Shown in pieces: positions 33,604-43,400 of a stretch of DNA of 64,000 nt; positions within the stretch are counted from its first letter, which is position 1; each line of letters starts with the position of its first letter. The notes beneath the pieces are model-generated. The model did not search any database, was not told where the DNA came from, and worked only from the letters and a program-made list of their open reading frames with translations. Source of the DNA: Murimonas intestini (GTDB lineage Bacteria; Bacillota; Clostridia; Lachnospirales; Lachnospiraceae). The stretch covers positions 44,010-108,009 of the forward strand of contig NZ_JANKBI010000020.1 in assembly GCF_024622195.1 (NCBI RefSeq), given 5' to 3'. Made by a program: the position numbers and the translations under genes.

Positions 33604-35172
33604 ATGGCAAAAACAAAGACAATTCATTGGAGCGTCAAAACACTGATGGCTTCGGCGGCTTTCACTATTTTTATGGCACCTTCGGTCAGCTTCGCGGCTG
33701 ATGTGCAGACACCAGCCCTGACAATCAAAAGCGATTTATACGGTGAAGCATTTACAGACGGGAATTCTACATTAAAAGCAGAAAACGGAATTGATGTGAC
33801 TTATGACAGCAATACTTCTGCTGTCTTAACGCTAAAGCTGCCGGACGGAAGTGCAGTTGATGACAGGAATATAGACGTTACTGACGCACGTGTACGTGTT
33901 TCAGAAGGCGATGGATATAATGCTGATTTTCTTACACTGAAAGCTGATACCCTGGAAGGCAGCTGGACAGATGGTCAGCTTACTTATACACTGGAAAGCG
34001 GTGATTTAGAATGGAATAATGGCAGCTACCCTGTTGACAATGGAGGAATAGAATGGAGCGCGATCGGCGGCGACGGCAACGGCCACTACAATCTCACCTT
34101 TACAGTCAGCGGCATAAAATATAATGGTGAGACAATAGAAGACCAAAGCTTTCCTGTCCATATTTACATATATGGACGTGAATTTTCATCCAGAAAATCT
34201 CCTGATGGCCAGATAAAGACTATCGAGGAGCAGGGAAATGGGGCCGCCGGATATGATGATCTGGTACTCCCGGAGGCAGGATTTTCTCCCCTGGAAGCAC
34301 AGCCTGATACAGATAATTCTGCTGTCTGGACATGGATCGGTGATGGAGAAAAGCCCATACTCTGCGATTATCTGACAGATAATTTTTATATCTCCTGGCC
34401 TGAAGGAACTGACGCTTCAGCGCTGGCAAACAGCGACATTACGATTACCCTTCACAGCAAATACGGTGATACTCTGGTACTAAATCCAGGTGAAGACTAT
34501 TCCATTCAAACTGGTACAATGGAAACTCAGATCTCGGTTCCATATGTTTACTGGCCCTTCACACCCGTATACACTACTATGGAAATCTGTGTGGACACTC
34601 AAAATGTGACCGGCCCGGAAGGCGGGACAATACTCACAAAAACTTATGATATCGCCAGCGTATACACACATATGGTTCAGTCTGGCGGAGGAATGGACCG
34701 TGATCTGACTGTAGTGTGTTACCAGTTCTTCGGTCTTAAGAACCTGACCTCCTGGGAACAGGTCGTTTCCCCGGCCTCTTATTACTTTGCCTATAAAAGT
34801 TCTGACGCCGGAGCCAAAGATCCGTGGGAATATTACTATGCAGAAGACGAGAACGGAACTCCTTATATCACTGAAAACCAGGAAGAAGCCAAAACATCAG
34901 ACGCCTGTGGCGCAGACGAAAAAAATCTGCAGCTGCTTGGCAATGTAGTATTCACCACAACTCATGACACTGATCCCCTGGAAGTGGAAATTGACGGCAA
35001 AGCTTATACATTTACAAAGGTTTACAGCGGCGGTAAAACAATACTCCCTGATAAAACTTTAGAACCTTCCGACGGATATGTGCTGACTCCGTCACAGAAT
35101 TGGGATACCCACCAGCGCTGGGCATGGCTGTTTATAAATGGGCAGGGCTGGCTTGATGAAACTGTTGAATAG
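33604..35172 (+). CDS. Secreted protein of unknown function, paralogue B
   Basis: Exported protein of 522 aa. The signal peptide ends near PSVSFA|AD (residue about 31), and no anchor is visible. It aligns with paralogue A from about residue 60 to the end: GGDGNGHYN, IKYNGETI, FTPVYTT, KTYDIASVYTHM, YYAEDENGT and WDTHQRWAWLFING. It lacks the extra N-terminal region of paralogue A. The function is unknown; conserved aromatic residues near the C-terminus and the Asp/Asn/Gly-rich turns fit an extracellular ligand-binding beta protein. A long inverted repeat after the stop (35195-35266) may end transcription. Confidence 0.8.
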   Translation: MAKTKTIHWSVKTLMASAAFTIFMAPSVSFAADVQTPALTIKSDLYGEAFTDGNSTLKAENGIDVTYDSNTSAVLTLKLPDGSAVDDRNIDVTDARVRVSEGDGYNADFLTLKADTLEGSWTDGQLTYTLESGDLEWNNGSYPVDNGGIEWSAIGGDGNGHYNLTFTVSGIKYNGETIEDQSFPVHIYIYGREFSSRKSPDGQIKTIEEQGNGAAGYDDLVLPEAGFSPLEAQPDTDNSAVWTWIGDGEKPILCDYLTDNFYISWPEGTDASALANSDITITLHSKYGDTLVLNPGEDYSIQTGTMETQISVPYVYWPFTPVYTTMEICVDTQNVTGPEGGTILTKTYDIASVYTHMVQSGGGMDRDLTVVCYQFFGLKNLTSWEQVVSPASYYFAYKSSDAGAKDPWEYYYAEDENGTPYITENQEEAKTSDACGADEKNLQLLGNVVFTTTHDTDPLEVEIDGKAYTFTKVYSGGKTILPDKTLEPSDGYVLTPSQNWDTHQRWAWLFINGQGWLDETVE

Positions 35173-35194
35173 CAGCATTTGATCAGAACACAGA

Positions 35195-35266
35195 AAAGTC
35201 CCTGAGAAACTGAACTTCTCCCAAAATAATTCTTTTTATGGGTAATTCGGATTTCTCAGGGGCTTT
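35195..35266. terminator. Long inverted repeat between convergent genes
   Basis: AAAGTCCCTGAGAAA (35195-35209) pairs with TTTCTCAGGGGCTTT (35252-35266) with one wobble, around a 42-nt loop that contains a smaller CCCA/TGGG pairing. It lies between the stops of secreted paralogue B and the FtsW-like gene. It is suited to ending both transcripts, although the T-run is weak. Confidence 0.5.
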
Positions 35267-36679
35267 CTATGAGCTGTGATTCTGAGGTTTTCCTGTATAA
35301 TGCTCCTGTAATATACCGGCCGGTAAAACATTTTGATAACGGTAAATACTCAGCAATAACCCCAAAAGTATATACGTGACAACTGTCCCGGCTCCGCCGT
35401 AAGAAATAAAGGGGGCATTAATCTCCGTAGGAATTATCCCCAGATTGTTTATGATATAGGCAGCTGTCTGAAGCAAAAAGGCAGCAGAACACCCTGCACC
35501 CATTATCATTCCCAGCTGGTTTTTCTGTCTGAGCGAGATCCTGAAAAACCTGAAGAAAACAAATATTACTGCACCAGCCAATGCCGCCGCTGCCAGGATT
35601 CCGTAAAACGCCGCCACATAAGTCAGCATATAATAATTCCCTTTTCCAAGAACTGCCGCTGCTGTATCCGGCAGCTCCCCGGCTCCTATAAGCCTGCCGC
35701 CTGATAACATCTGATTCACAGGTTTAGTCAGATAAAATATATTCCCATCAGGATTTGTAATCCACTGTGTCAGCCTGCCTGCATACGCCTGCAGCCTGTA
35801 GATCTGATACTCATTTCCAAAACATTTTGCCAGTATATACAAAAAAGCCGGAAATAATGCTATAGCCGCCCACATTCCCCCTATAGTATACTTCCTGGAA
35901 ACTCTGAACCAGCCGCGGGAAACTGCTGCTGTCAGGATAACAGCAAATGTCAGTAACAAAACTATGGTTGTCACGGCGCTGGGAATCCGTATGGAAATGA
36001 ACAGAGCCGGAAGCATCCATAAAATACTCTCAAAAAAGCCCATATAGCTTTTGCCCCTGTTGTTATAAATGATCCCTGCATACAGCGGTATAAACAAATA
36101 GATAAGCATACTGATACTTACCTCTATACTTCCAACCGGTATCCAGTCCTGGCGTCCATTGACCTTCAGCCCTGCCGCCCACTGCCATAATATGATGGCC
36201 AAAAATAAAAAAACCGTGATTTCTTTTGACCTGAGCCCAATCCGGCTGTAATCCAGATAGCAGACTAATATCATTGCCGCCAGACCAAGAATGACTACGA
36301 TCACAGTATTAGGAGTAATTCCGTCAATTATATACCGCACCGGGCTCCCCGGATAATTCACGTTATCCTGAAGCTTTGATAAATCCAGATGTACAAGATA
36401 CTGCAGAACAAGGCCGAGAATACTTAATACACTCATCAGAGCAATCATCCCCCATGCCATTTTGGGACGGTGTATTGTATCCAATGCCACACCAGCCTCT
36501 ATGGGATCCCCCATTTCCTTTACCGCCATTTCTTCTGCCTCCGCCTCATCTGCCCCTTCGCAGAGGTATTCCTGCTTCTGGTCTTCAATATGCGCCCGGA
36601 TTTCTTCTGCCACAGCATGTCTGGCTTTTTTGCACCGTATTTGTTCTGTCAGTGTATTTATATATTCGTCTGTATTCAT
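35267..36679 (-). CDS. FtsW/RodA/SpoVE-family membrane protein with N-terminal prefix domain
   Basis: Polytopic membrane protein of 470 aa. Residues about 1-70 form a charged helical domain (LTEQIRCKKARHAVAEEIRA) like the prefix domains found on permeases regulated by PadR proteins. The rest has about ten hydrophobic segments and the SEDS-family end PFISYGGAGTVVTYILLGLL; LKVNGRQDWIPVG in the middle corresponds to the family motif G.RRWI.LG. SEDS proteins polymerise peptidoglycan glycan strands. The start is ATG 36679 with GGGAGG six bases upstream, overlapping the PadR stop by four bases. No paired transpeptidase is encoded next to it, so the role may be conditional envelope remodelling. Confidence 0.83.
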   Translation of the reverse strand: MNTDEYINTLTEQIRCKKARHAVAEEIRAHIEDQKQEYLCEGADEAEAEEMAVKEMGDPIEAGVALDTIHRPKMAWGMIALMSVLSILGLVLQYLVHLDLSKLQDNVNYPGSPVRYIIDGITPNTVIVVILGLAAMILVCYLDYSRIGLRSKEITVFLFLAIILWQWAAGLKVNGRQDWIPVGSIEVSISMLIYLFIPLYAGIIYNNRGKSYMGFFESILWMLPALFISIRIPSAVTTIVLLLTFAVILTAAVSRGWFRVSRKYTIGGMWAAIALFPAFLYILAKCFGNEYQIYRLQAYAGRLTQWITNPDGNIFYLTKPVNQMLSGGRLIGAGELPDTAAAVLGKGNYYMLTYVAAFYGILAAAALAGAVIFVFFRFFRISLRQKNQLGMIMGAGCSAAFLLQTAAYIINNLGIIPTEINAPFISYGGAGTVVTYILLGLLLSIYRYQNVLPAGILQEHYTGKPQNHSS

Positions 36680-37011
36680 ACGGCACCTCCCAGGTTGAGA
36701 ACATTTGCCACTGCCTCCGAATATACCTTCCATTCCTCCTGTTTCTCAGACAATATCTTTCTGCCTGTTTTCGTGATCGAATAATATTTCCTTGTCTTTC
36801 CTGCCGCATCGCTTTCATAAGAATTCAAATAATTCTTATCCTCCAGTGTATGAAGCAGAGGATACAGGGTACCCGCCTTCAATTCAAATACATTCTGTGA
36901 ACGGTTCCGCAGGACCTCGATCATTTCATAGCCATACATGTCCTTTTCAGATAAAAGCTTCAGCAGAAGCATCGCTGTGCTTCCTGACACAAGAGTTTTG
37001 TCAACTTTCAT
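36676..37011 (-). CDS. PadR-family transcriptional regulator
   Basis: Small winged-helix repressor of 111 aa with the family patterns LLLKLLSEKDMYGYEMIEVL (residues about 15-34), LKAGTLYPLLHTLEDKNYL and RKYYSITKTGRKIL. The start is ATG 37011 with AAGGAGG seven bases upstream; the frame extends to 37113 across the promoter and is not credible there. It overlaps the FtsW-like gene by four bases. PadR proteins repress until a signal, often envelope stress or an antimicrobial, is bound. The palindrome at 37027-37076 in its own promoter indicates autoregulation. Confidence 0.93.
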   Translation of the reverse strand: MKVDKTLVSGSTAMLLLKLLSEKDMYGYEMIEVLRNRSQNVFELKAGTLYPLLHTLEDKNYLNSYESDAAGKTRKYYSITKTGRKILSEKQEEWKVYSEAVANVLNLGGAV

Positions 37012-37026
37012 TAATAATCCCCTCCT

Positions 37027-37082
37027 TATATAGATTGCCGATATACTATCTATATAATATATCGGCAATCTATATATGTCAA
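37027..37082 (-). promoter_or_regulatory. PadR promoter with 19-bp-arm palindrome operator
   Basis: On the minus strand TTGACA (37077-37082), a 17-bp spacer and TATTAT (37054-37059) form a strong promoter. A perfect inverted repeat with 19-bp arms, TATATAGATTGCCGATATA (37027-37045) and its complement (37058-37076), separated by 12 bp, has one arm filling the spacer between -35 and -10 and the other just downstream of the start region. This fits repressor occlusion of RNA polymerase. Confidence 0.8.
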
Positions 37083-37178
37083 GAAAAAATTCCCAGTGCC
37101 CTGTCTCATTCATATTTAGCGGTAATATTATCCCGTGACCAGTACATGCTGAGCCGTCCTTTTCCTTTACTTACTTTT

Positions 37179-38627
37179 TTACTTATTCTCTTTACTCAGG
37201 ATCTTATATTCAGAGGGCGTCATCCCTGTACTCTTGCTGAAAATATTGCTGAAATAAAATGTCTCCACACCCACAGCTTCCGCAACATCTTTAATCAGTA
37301 TATCAGGGTTTGATTCTATAAGCTGTTTTGCAAAGGCAATTTTCTTGTCTGACACATATTTACTGTAAGTGCAATGTGTATATTTCCTGAAGATCTTGCG
37401 GATATAAGGCTGGCTGACCCCATAGACCTGGCAGATCTCCGACAGGGAATAATTCTTCTCCATATTCCTGTCTATCAGACTGAGGATACTGCTGAAAATA
37501 TCCATCTCCTTTTTCTCCGCCCTTGACCTCTGGCTGTCTGCCAGCTGCTCCCTGAACAGCTCCAGGACTGAATCCCTCAGCTCCTCATAGGAATCAGCAT
37601 ACCTGATGCCATCCAGTATCTCTTCCTGGAAAACTTCGCCCTCCGTGCTTAATATCCCCCCTTCACGGAAAACTTCTCCCAGCTCTCTCAGGCAGTACCT
37701 CATCCTGTACAGCGACTCTTCCTGTCCCTCCCATTCCTCAAACTGCTTCCTGACTCCTCTTAAGATCTCCTCCCAGTTCTGGGCCCTGATATTCATCCTG
37801 ACTTTTTCTGACAGAGGAAGCTCTTTCACAGATACAGGTCCCTCTATCTGTTCCAGGCTATCATATGACTTTTTAATCCGCTTTCCCAAAACAGTCAGTT
37901 CCTGGACTTTATGGCAGATCCTCTTTACCTGCCGGATACCGTCCCCCCGGAAGACTGCCTGCTTAATTTCCAGTACTATGCATGTCTTTGCCCAAAGCCT
38001 GTTCAAAACCTTCCACACAGGAGGAGTCTTACCTGCTTCATAAAAAAGCAGAAGTATTTCCCTGTGAGTGACGGACAGTATATCCGGCAGCTCTGTATTA
38101 AACTGTCCGATCCATTCTCCCGGTCCGCCGCTCATGTAAATGGCCGTAATCCCAGCCTCTTCCCCTCCCAGTCCTTCCCGGAAATCCTTTTCACTTTTAT
38201 AACGCAGCGCCTTTTCCAGACAATCCTGCCTTCTGAGACGCTCCTCCTCCTGAAACTGCTTTCTTACCTTACCAAGTACCTGTGAAAATTCCCCTGGTTC
38301 AATGGGCTTTGTGATATAATCCTCAATGTTCAGCCTGATGGCCTCTTTTGCGTACTCAAACATCTTGTAGCCGCTGATAATGATCATATATATATTCTGA
38401 TCCATCCTGCGGACAGCTTTTAAAAGCTCCAGTCCATCCATCTGGGCCATACGGATATCACTCAGCACAAGATCTGCCTTACAGCCTGATCCCAAAAATT
38501 TCAAAGCGTCCTCACCGCTCTCACAGATCCCCGCCACCTCAAAATCCTCTTCCTGCTCCACCAGAGCCTTTATAAATCTGGCTGTCGGCGGCTCATCCTC
38601 CACAATCAGCGCTCTGATCCTTCTCAT
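37179..38627 (-). CDS. Response regulator with AraC-type DNA-binding domain (YesN-like)
   Basis: Transcription factor of 482 aa, usual YesN length. The receiver domain has VEDEPP and the phosphorylation site LVLSDIRMAQMDG, with Lys in ITKPIEPGE. A long middle region links it to the C-terminal AraC domain (YSLSEICQVYGVSQPYIRKI and VAEAVGVETFYFSNIFSK). It overlaps the upstream kinase gene by 35 bp. The last gene of sugar operon 2, it probably activates that operon from the binding-protein promoter. Confidence 0.93.
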   Translation of the reverse strand: MRRIRALIVEDEPPTARFIKALVEQEEDFEVAGICESGEDALKFLGSGCKADLVLSDIRMAQMDGLELLKAVRRMDQNIYMIIISGYKMFEYAKEAIRLNIEDYITKPIEPGEFSQVLGKVRKQFQEEERLRRQDCLEKALRYKSEKDFREGLGGEEAGITAIYMSGGPGEWIGQFNTELPDILSVTHREILLLFYEAGKTPPVWKVLNRLWAKTCIVLEIKQAVFRGDGIRQVKRICHKVQELTVLGKRIKKSYDSLEQIEGPVSVKELPLSEKVRMNIRAQNWEEILRGVRKQFEEWEGQEESLYRMRYCLRELGEVFREGGILSTEGEVFQEEILDGIRYADSYEELRDSVLELFREQLADSQRSRAEKKEMDIFSSILSLIDRNMEKNYSLSEICQVYGVSQPYIRKIFRKYTHCTYSKYVSDKKIAFAKQLIESNPDILIKDVAEAVGVETFYFSNIFSKSTGMTPSEYKILSKENK

Positions 38628-40401
38628 CTTCTTCTGTCACCTTCCTCTTTATCATCAGTAAAACTCTGAAACCTCCTTCCTCCCTGTTTTCCAGTGAATA
38701 CCTGAAATCTTCCCCCAAAAAGAAACTCAGCCTCATGATAGTGTTTTCCACACCGATCCCGTCTTTCATTTTTTTAATCTGTTCAGATACCGGAGTATTT
38801 TTATGTTCTTCTATCCTCTCCTTCAAATGTTCCAGTTCTTCCTCCCCCATACCTCTTCCGTCATCCATCACAGAAACAGCCGTCCATTCTCCTTCCTGTC
38901 TGCAGGATATGAGTATATGCACTACCCTCTGCTCTCCGTTATACGCATGTTCAAATACATTTTCCACAAATGGCTGCAGAAACAGCCTTGGAACTTCCAC
39001 ATTTTCCAATTCCTGTCCACATTGTATCCTGTATTCAACATGGTGTTCAAAACGCAGCTTCATCAGTTCCAGATATCCTGTTATATTTTCAATCTCCATG
39101 CCAATAGTGCTTGCACTATCATTTTTGTCTGCTATGGAATACCGCAGAAGGGATGACAGCCTCAGGCATGCTCTATATATCCGCGGCTGACGTGCCTCGC
39201 TCCCCATTATGCCAATGACATTCAGAGTATTATATAGAAAATGAGGATTGATCTGGGCCTGAAGCGAACTTAAGCGCTCCTGGATCCGCAGTGTTTTGCT
39301 CGCTATTTCCTTCTGTATCATCTGATCCAGATGTCTTTGCATATCCTGGTACCCTTCATACAGATAACGGATCTCATCATAAGACGGCGGGACTGTATTC
39401 TCTTCCCCCGCATTCAGGTTTTCAAGAGTCATACTGGACATCTGGGCTGTCAGAACCTTCAGAGGCTTCGTCATTTTTCTGGTATAATAGCATATAAAAA
39501 ATACAGTCAGTACCAGAAGTCCTATCCCCTCCACTAAAAGGATACATATCTCCTGCAGTGCAGAGGCATAGATCTCCTTCCTGGGTGATATAAGAACTGT
39601 AGTCAGTCCATTCAATTCCTCTTCCCTTATCACCAGATAATCTTTCTCAAGCAGACTTAAATCTGCCGTCTGATCCTCTGTCCGTACAAGCTCTGAGGGA
39701 AAGCCTGACGTGGAATATACTGTTTCTCCCTGGCTGCTGTCAAAAAGCAGGACCTCTGCCCCTGACTGCTCTCCGATCTTAAAAATTTCATCCAGATATT
39801 CTGCCTCCACCTGTATACACAAATATCCCACCACCTTCCCGGGATCCCGGATAGCTCTTGCCAGTGTCAGCGTCTTCCTGTCATCCAGCGGTATCTTATG
39901 CCCGTTCACCGGCAGGATAAGACTTTTCCCATAATTAGTTCTGGCTGTCTCAAGCCATCCGATCCCCTCCAGCTCTTCCCCCGGCAGGCGGTACCTGCAG
40001 TTGTAGTCTACATTGTATTCTTCACTTTTTATATAATAGCCCCGGTCCGTAAAAAAGATAACACGGTACAGAGAATCCTCAATAGCGTAGGAACAGCACT
40101 CTGACTGTATTCCTGAATAGTACTGCTCCTCCTTCACCAGAGTATTATGAGGATAGTTAAGTCCCTTCGCGCTGAACATGATATTGTTCACCAGGTGGAC
40201 ACTGAGAAAGGACATATTATCCATAAGGGACTGGATCTGGGCTGAGATGAGGCGGGCTGATGATTCAGCCTTCTCCTCTACAATGTTTTGAGAATTTTTA
40301 ACTGTATTTACAAAGAAAATACCCAGTATCACAGCAAGAGGCAGTATGGCGGTCCATAGATAGGACACCATAAGGCTTCTAATAAAACTTTTCTTTTTCA
40401 T
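38593..40401 (-). CDS. Sensor histidine kinase, YesM/LytS type
   Basis: Membrane sensor kinase of 602 aa: a first span (about residues 12-30), an extracellular Cache-like region to about residue 285, a second span (about 288-310), HAMP, kinase motif QINPHFLYNTLNVIG, and ATPase boxes LQPFVENVFEHAYNG and DDGRGMG. It lies 44 bp after the GH106-like gene and is part of operon 2, so its level rises with the transporter it controls. Confidence 0.93.
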   Translation of the reverse strand: MKKKSFIRSLMVSYLWTAILPLAVILGIFFVNTVKNSQNIVEEKAESSARLISAQIQSLMDNMSFLSVHLVNNIMFSAKGLNYPHNTLVKEEQYYSGIQSECCSYAIEDSLYRVIFFTDRGYYIKSEEYNVDYNCRYRLPGEELEGIGWLETARTNYGKSLILPVNGHKIPLDDRKTLTLARAIRDPGKVVGYLCIQVEAEYLDEIFKIGEQSGAEVLLFDSSQGETVYSTSGFPSELVRTEDQTADLSLLEKDYLVIREEELNGLTTVLISPRKEIYASALQEICILLVEGIGLLVLTVFFICYYTRKMTKPLKVLTAQMSSMTLENLNAGEENTVPPSYDEIRYLYEGYQDMQRHLDQMIQKEIASKTLRIQERLSSLQAQINPHFLYNTLNVIGIMGSEARQPRIYRACLRLSSLLRYSIADKNDSASTIGMEIENITGYLELMKLRFEHHVEYRIQCGQELENVEVPRLFLQPFVENVFEHAYNGEQRVVHILISCRQEGEWTAVSVMDDGRGMGEEELEHLKERIEEHKNTPVSEQIKKMKDGIGVENTIMRLSFFLGEDFRYSLENREEGGFRVLLMIKRKVTEEDEKDQSADCGG

Positions 40402-40445
40402 AGGACCCCTGCTTTCAATTGGACTTTGTGATGGGATGTATACAG

Positions 40446-43400
40446 CTATTTATCATATACAAATATCCTGGGAGCTTTCAGAATACCAAATGGTTTCAGA
40501 CGGTATTCATAACACCACTCTTTTCCCTGTGTCCTCCATGTCTTTGGACCAAAATAAGTTTCACTTGTGCTGCAGTTATGCAGTTGGCCAAAGGTATTGA
40601 ACCTGTTTCCGAAACACCTGACTGATAGGTGGTGTTTCCCCTCCTTTACCTCTCCCAGCGGTATGATATACGGCTCTCCAAAGACCCAATGAGGCTTTTC
40701 CCCATCCAGGGATGCCTCAACCAGGGCTCCGCTGTATTCCCCTATTTCCAGTTCTGCTGCCCCTTCCGGAAGCTCTAATTCCTCTTCATAGATGATGTTA
40801 CCCCCATAGAATGGAAATCCCTGGCAGGAAATATCACCGTAACCAATGCTGGCCGGTATTTCTTCCAGACTGGCCCGGCTTCCCCAGACTCTCACCCCGA
40901 AATCTCCCAGCAGATAAAACCATTCCAGGTCTGTCAGTTTCCCAAAAGGAATCCTGCATTCCAGGATGTTTTCCCCGCTCTTTAACACGCCAAGCGGTAT
41001 CTGTATAATGGAGGTATCTACAAATGTTCCTTTTCTTATAAAGGGAACCTTAGCCTGATTCCAGAAGATCTGTGTATCCTGCGTTCCCTCCAGGGCCAGG
41101 TTTACCTCTTTTCCCTCCACTTTAGAATCTATCCGGAAGCGCAGGCTTACTAAATGTTCTTTCGCATCTTCCTCCCGTAAAAGCCAAGGCTGCGGAAAGC
41201 TGTCTGTTCTTTTCCTGTATCCCAGTTCCTCACGGATTTTATCGTCTATCTTAAGGATCTCTTCTCTTTCTTTCCACTCACCGCCATCCAGACGGTACTC
41301 TGCCATATCCAGCAGAAGGACATTTTTCCCCCTGACGCCCCACTTGCTGCCGTCAGACTGGCGGCTGCCAGGCTCCTTATTTTCTGTACTGCAGCATAAC
41401 CCCAAGTCCTCCAGACGGTAAGCAGTCTCTGATTTCAGGTAACGCTCCAGCTTTTTAACCCGTTTGACACTTGCCGCCTCTGCCGCTTCTGTCTCCGCTG
41501 TCCCCTCCTTTGTTTTCTCTTCACAATTCTTTCCTGTCAGCCGGAGCAGGACTGAATCATGTTCAAAAATTTCCAGTTCCAGATATGTATTCCTGCCGTC
41601 TGTCCAGGTATCTGCCTCCTCAATTGTCCCATGCAGGGCATCATACAAGAGGACCTTATAGTTTCCCGCAATCCGCAGCCTGTAATGAACATCATCTGCC
41701 TGATATGCGTCCACAGACCTGGTCTTCTTTCCGCCCTCCTTACCCTGGGCAATGAAAAGCCACTTTTCACCCTGATCCTCCCGCAGCTGACATAGGAAAC
41801 GCTCAGCACGGATCCCGTCCCGGTCCAAAATATCTATCTGGCGTACCTCCTCCAGCTTACCAAGTATCTTCTCCTTCTCATAGCCCAGCCGTGTATACCG
41901 GGACAGCTGTTCCTCAGGCGCTGTTGAAGCCTGCCCGTCCATATATCCGGGCAGCTCTCCCAGCACAAGTATTTCCCCTCCTGAACTTCCGAAATCTCTT
42001 AATACCTCAAGTGTACTTTTCCGTATTGTGGTAAGTTCCGGCACAATCACTGTTGTATAATCCATCTCTCCCACGCGAAGAAAACCATCTGCAGCTTCTG
42101 CTCCAATCTCCGGAAGCAAAGCCTCTGAGAGAAAATCAAAGTCTATCAATCCAAACAGCAGCCATCTTGTCAGGTCCTGGAACTGCTGCTCCAGAAGTTT
42201 TCTCTTCCCTGCCGTCTCCCTGAGCGGCCCCATCTCCATAAACATACTTTCAATTGGATGAATGACTGCCACATGAACAACCGCCTTTCCCCTCGCCATA
42301 GCCATTCCCACCCTGGCAAAGTAATCCTCCAGAATAGAATACCGTTCAAACCACGGTGAATGTCCGTCAATAGGCGCGGGATAATCACGCTTTGACTCTC
42401 CTCCCATATACATCCACGCCAGATGCGGAACTCTCAGAGAGACTCCCAGTGCAGCCTGCCAGTCTCCCTGAAGCTTATGTCCTCTGAAGTCAAAATCCCA
42501 GTTTGTCACGCCGTAGAGTTCACTGACAGTTCCACCTCTTCCCATCTGCCTGGCCACGCTCTGGGCCTGCTTGGCAGTAGTATATTCACGGGCATCCGCC
42601 AAAATATCGATCCCCGGCATTTGAAAATACTTATAGGAACGCATGGCATCACCCACACTCCGAATCTGGCTTTCCAGGCTTGCCTCTTCCATCAGATGTC
42701 CTGTGAGCATGATGTTATGAGCCTCACACCATTTTCCAAGTACCCCGCAATAATTCCGGGAGAATTCATCTGCTGCCAGATTCAGATAACGGTAGCGGAT
42801 ACAGCTGGTCCTGCCGTCCTCCAGATTCCAGAAAATTTCCGGCAGACGGCCGAGAAGGCTCTCTTTGTACAGTTCCTGAAAATCCCTTTCCATACGGTCT
42901 GTGTAGGGGATCCCCACCTCCTCCGGGACATCTCCTTTTCTGAGACTCTGCATTTTTGTAAACTGGGGTTCGTCTGTAAAAATGGAAGGGACTGTCCTGG
43001 AAAACTCCTGTCCCAGGATCTTATAATAAGGTTCATAGCTAGTCTCCAAAAATTTCCCGGTGGCCTCAGGATTTAATGTATCCACATATGCCTGGTTATT
43101 AAACCAGGGCAGCTTATCCGTCACTACGAGATATGCATACCAGAGCTGCCCCTGCTCCCCTCTGCCCACTGACGCTTCTTTGCCCTTCATGGCCTCTTCA
43201 CTGGCTGCAATCCGCTTATATCCTGCCAGTTTTCCATTTTTTAGTTCAATCTGATAGACTCCAAGCAAAGTAAGACAGCCATTTTCCGTCAGGCGGTTGC
43301 TGGGAGCCAGTCCCCTGTCATACTTTCCCTCCTGATGCATATGAGGGGAAAACAAAAGATACCTGGCCCGGTAAGCCTCGTACTCTGTCACCCTTCCGCC

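Noticed and set aside
42423..43076. Plus-strand frame (217 aa) opposite the GH106-like gene
   Set aside because: Antisense shadow; the sense strand carries clear glycosidase motifs.
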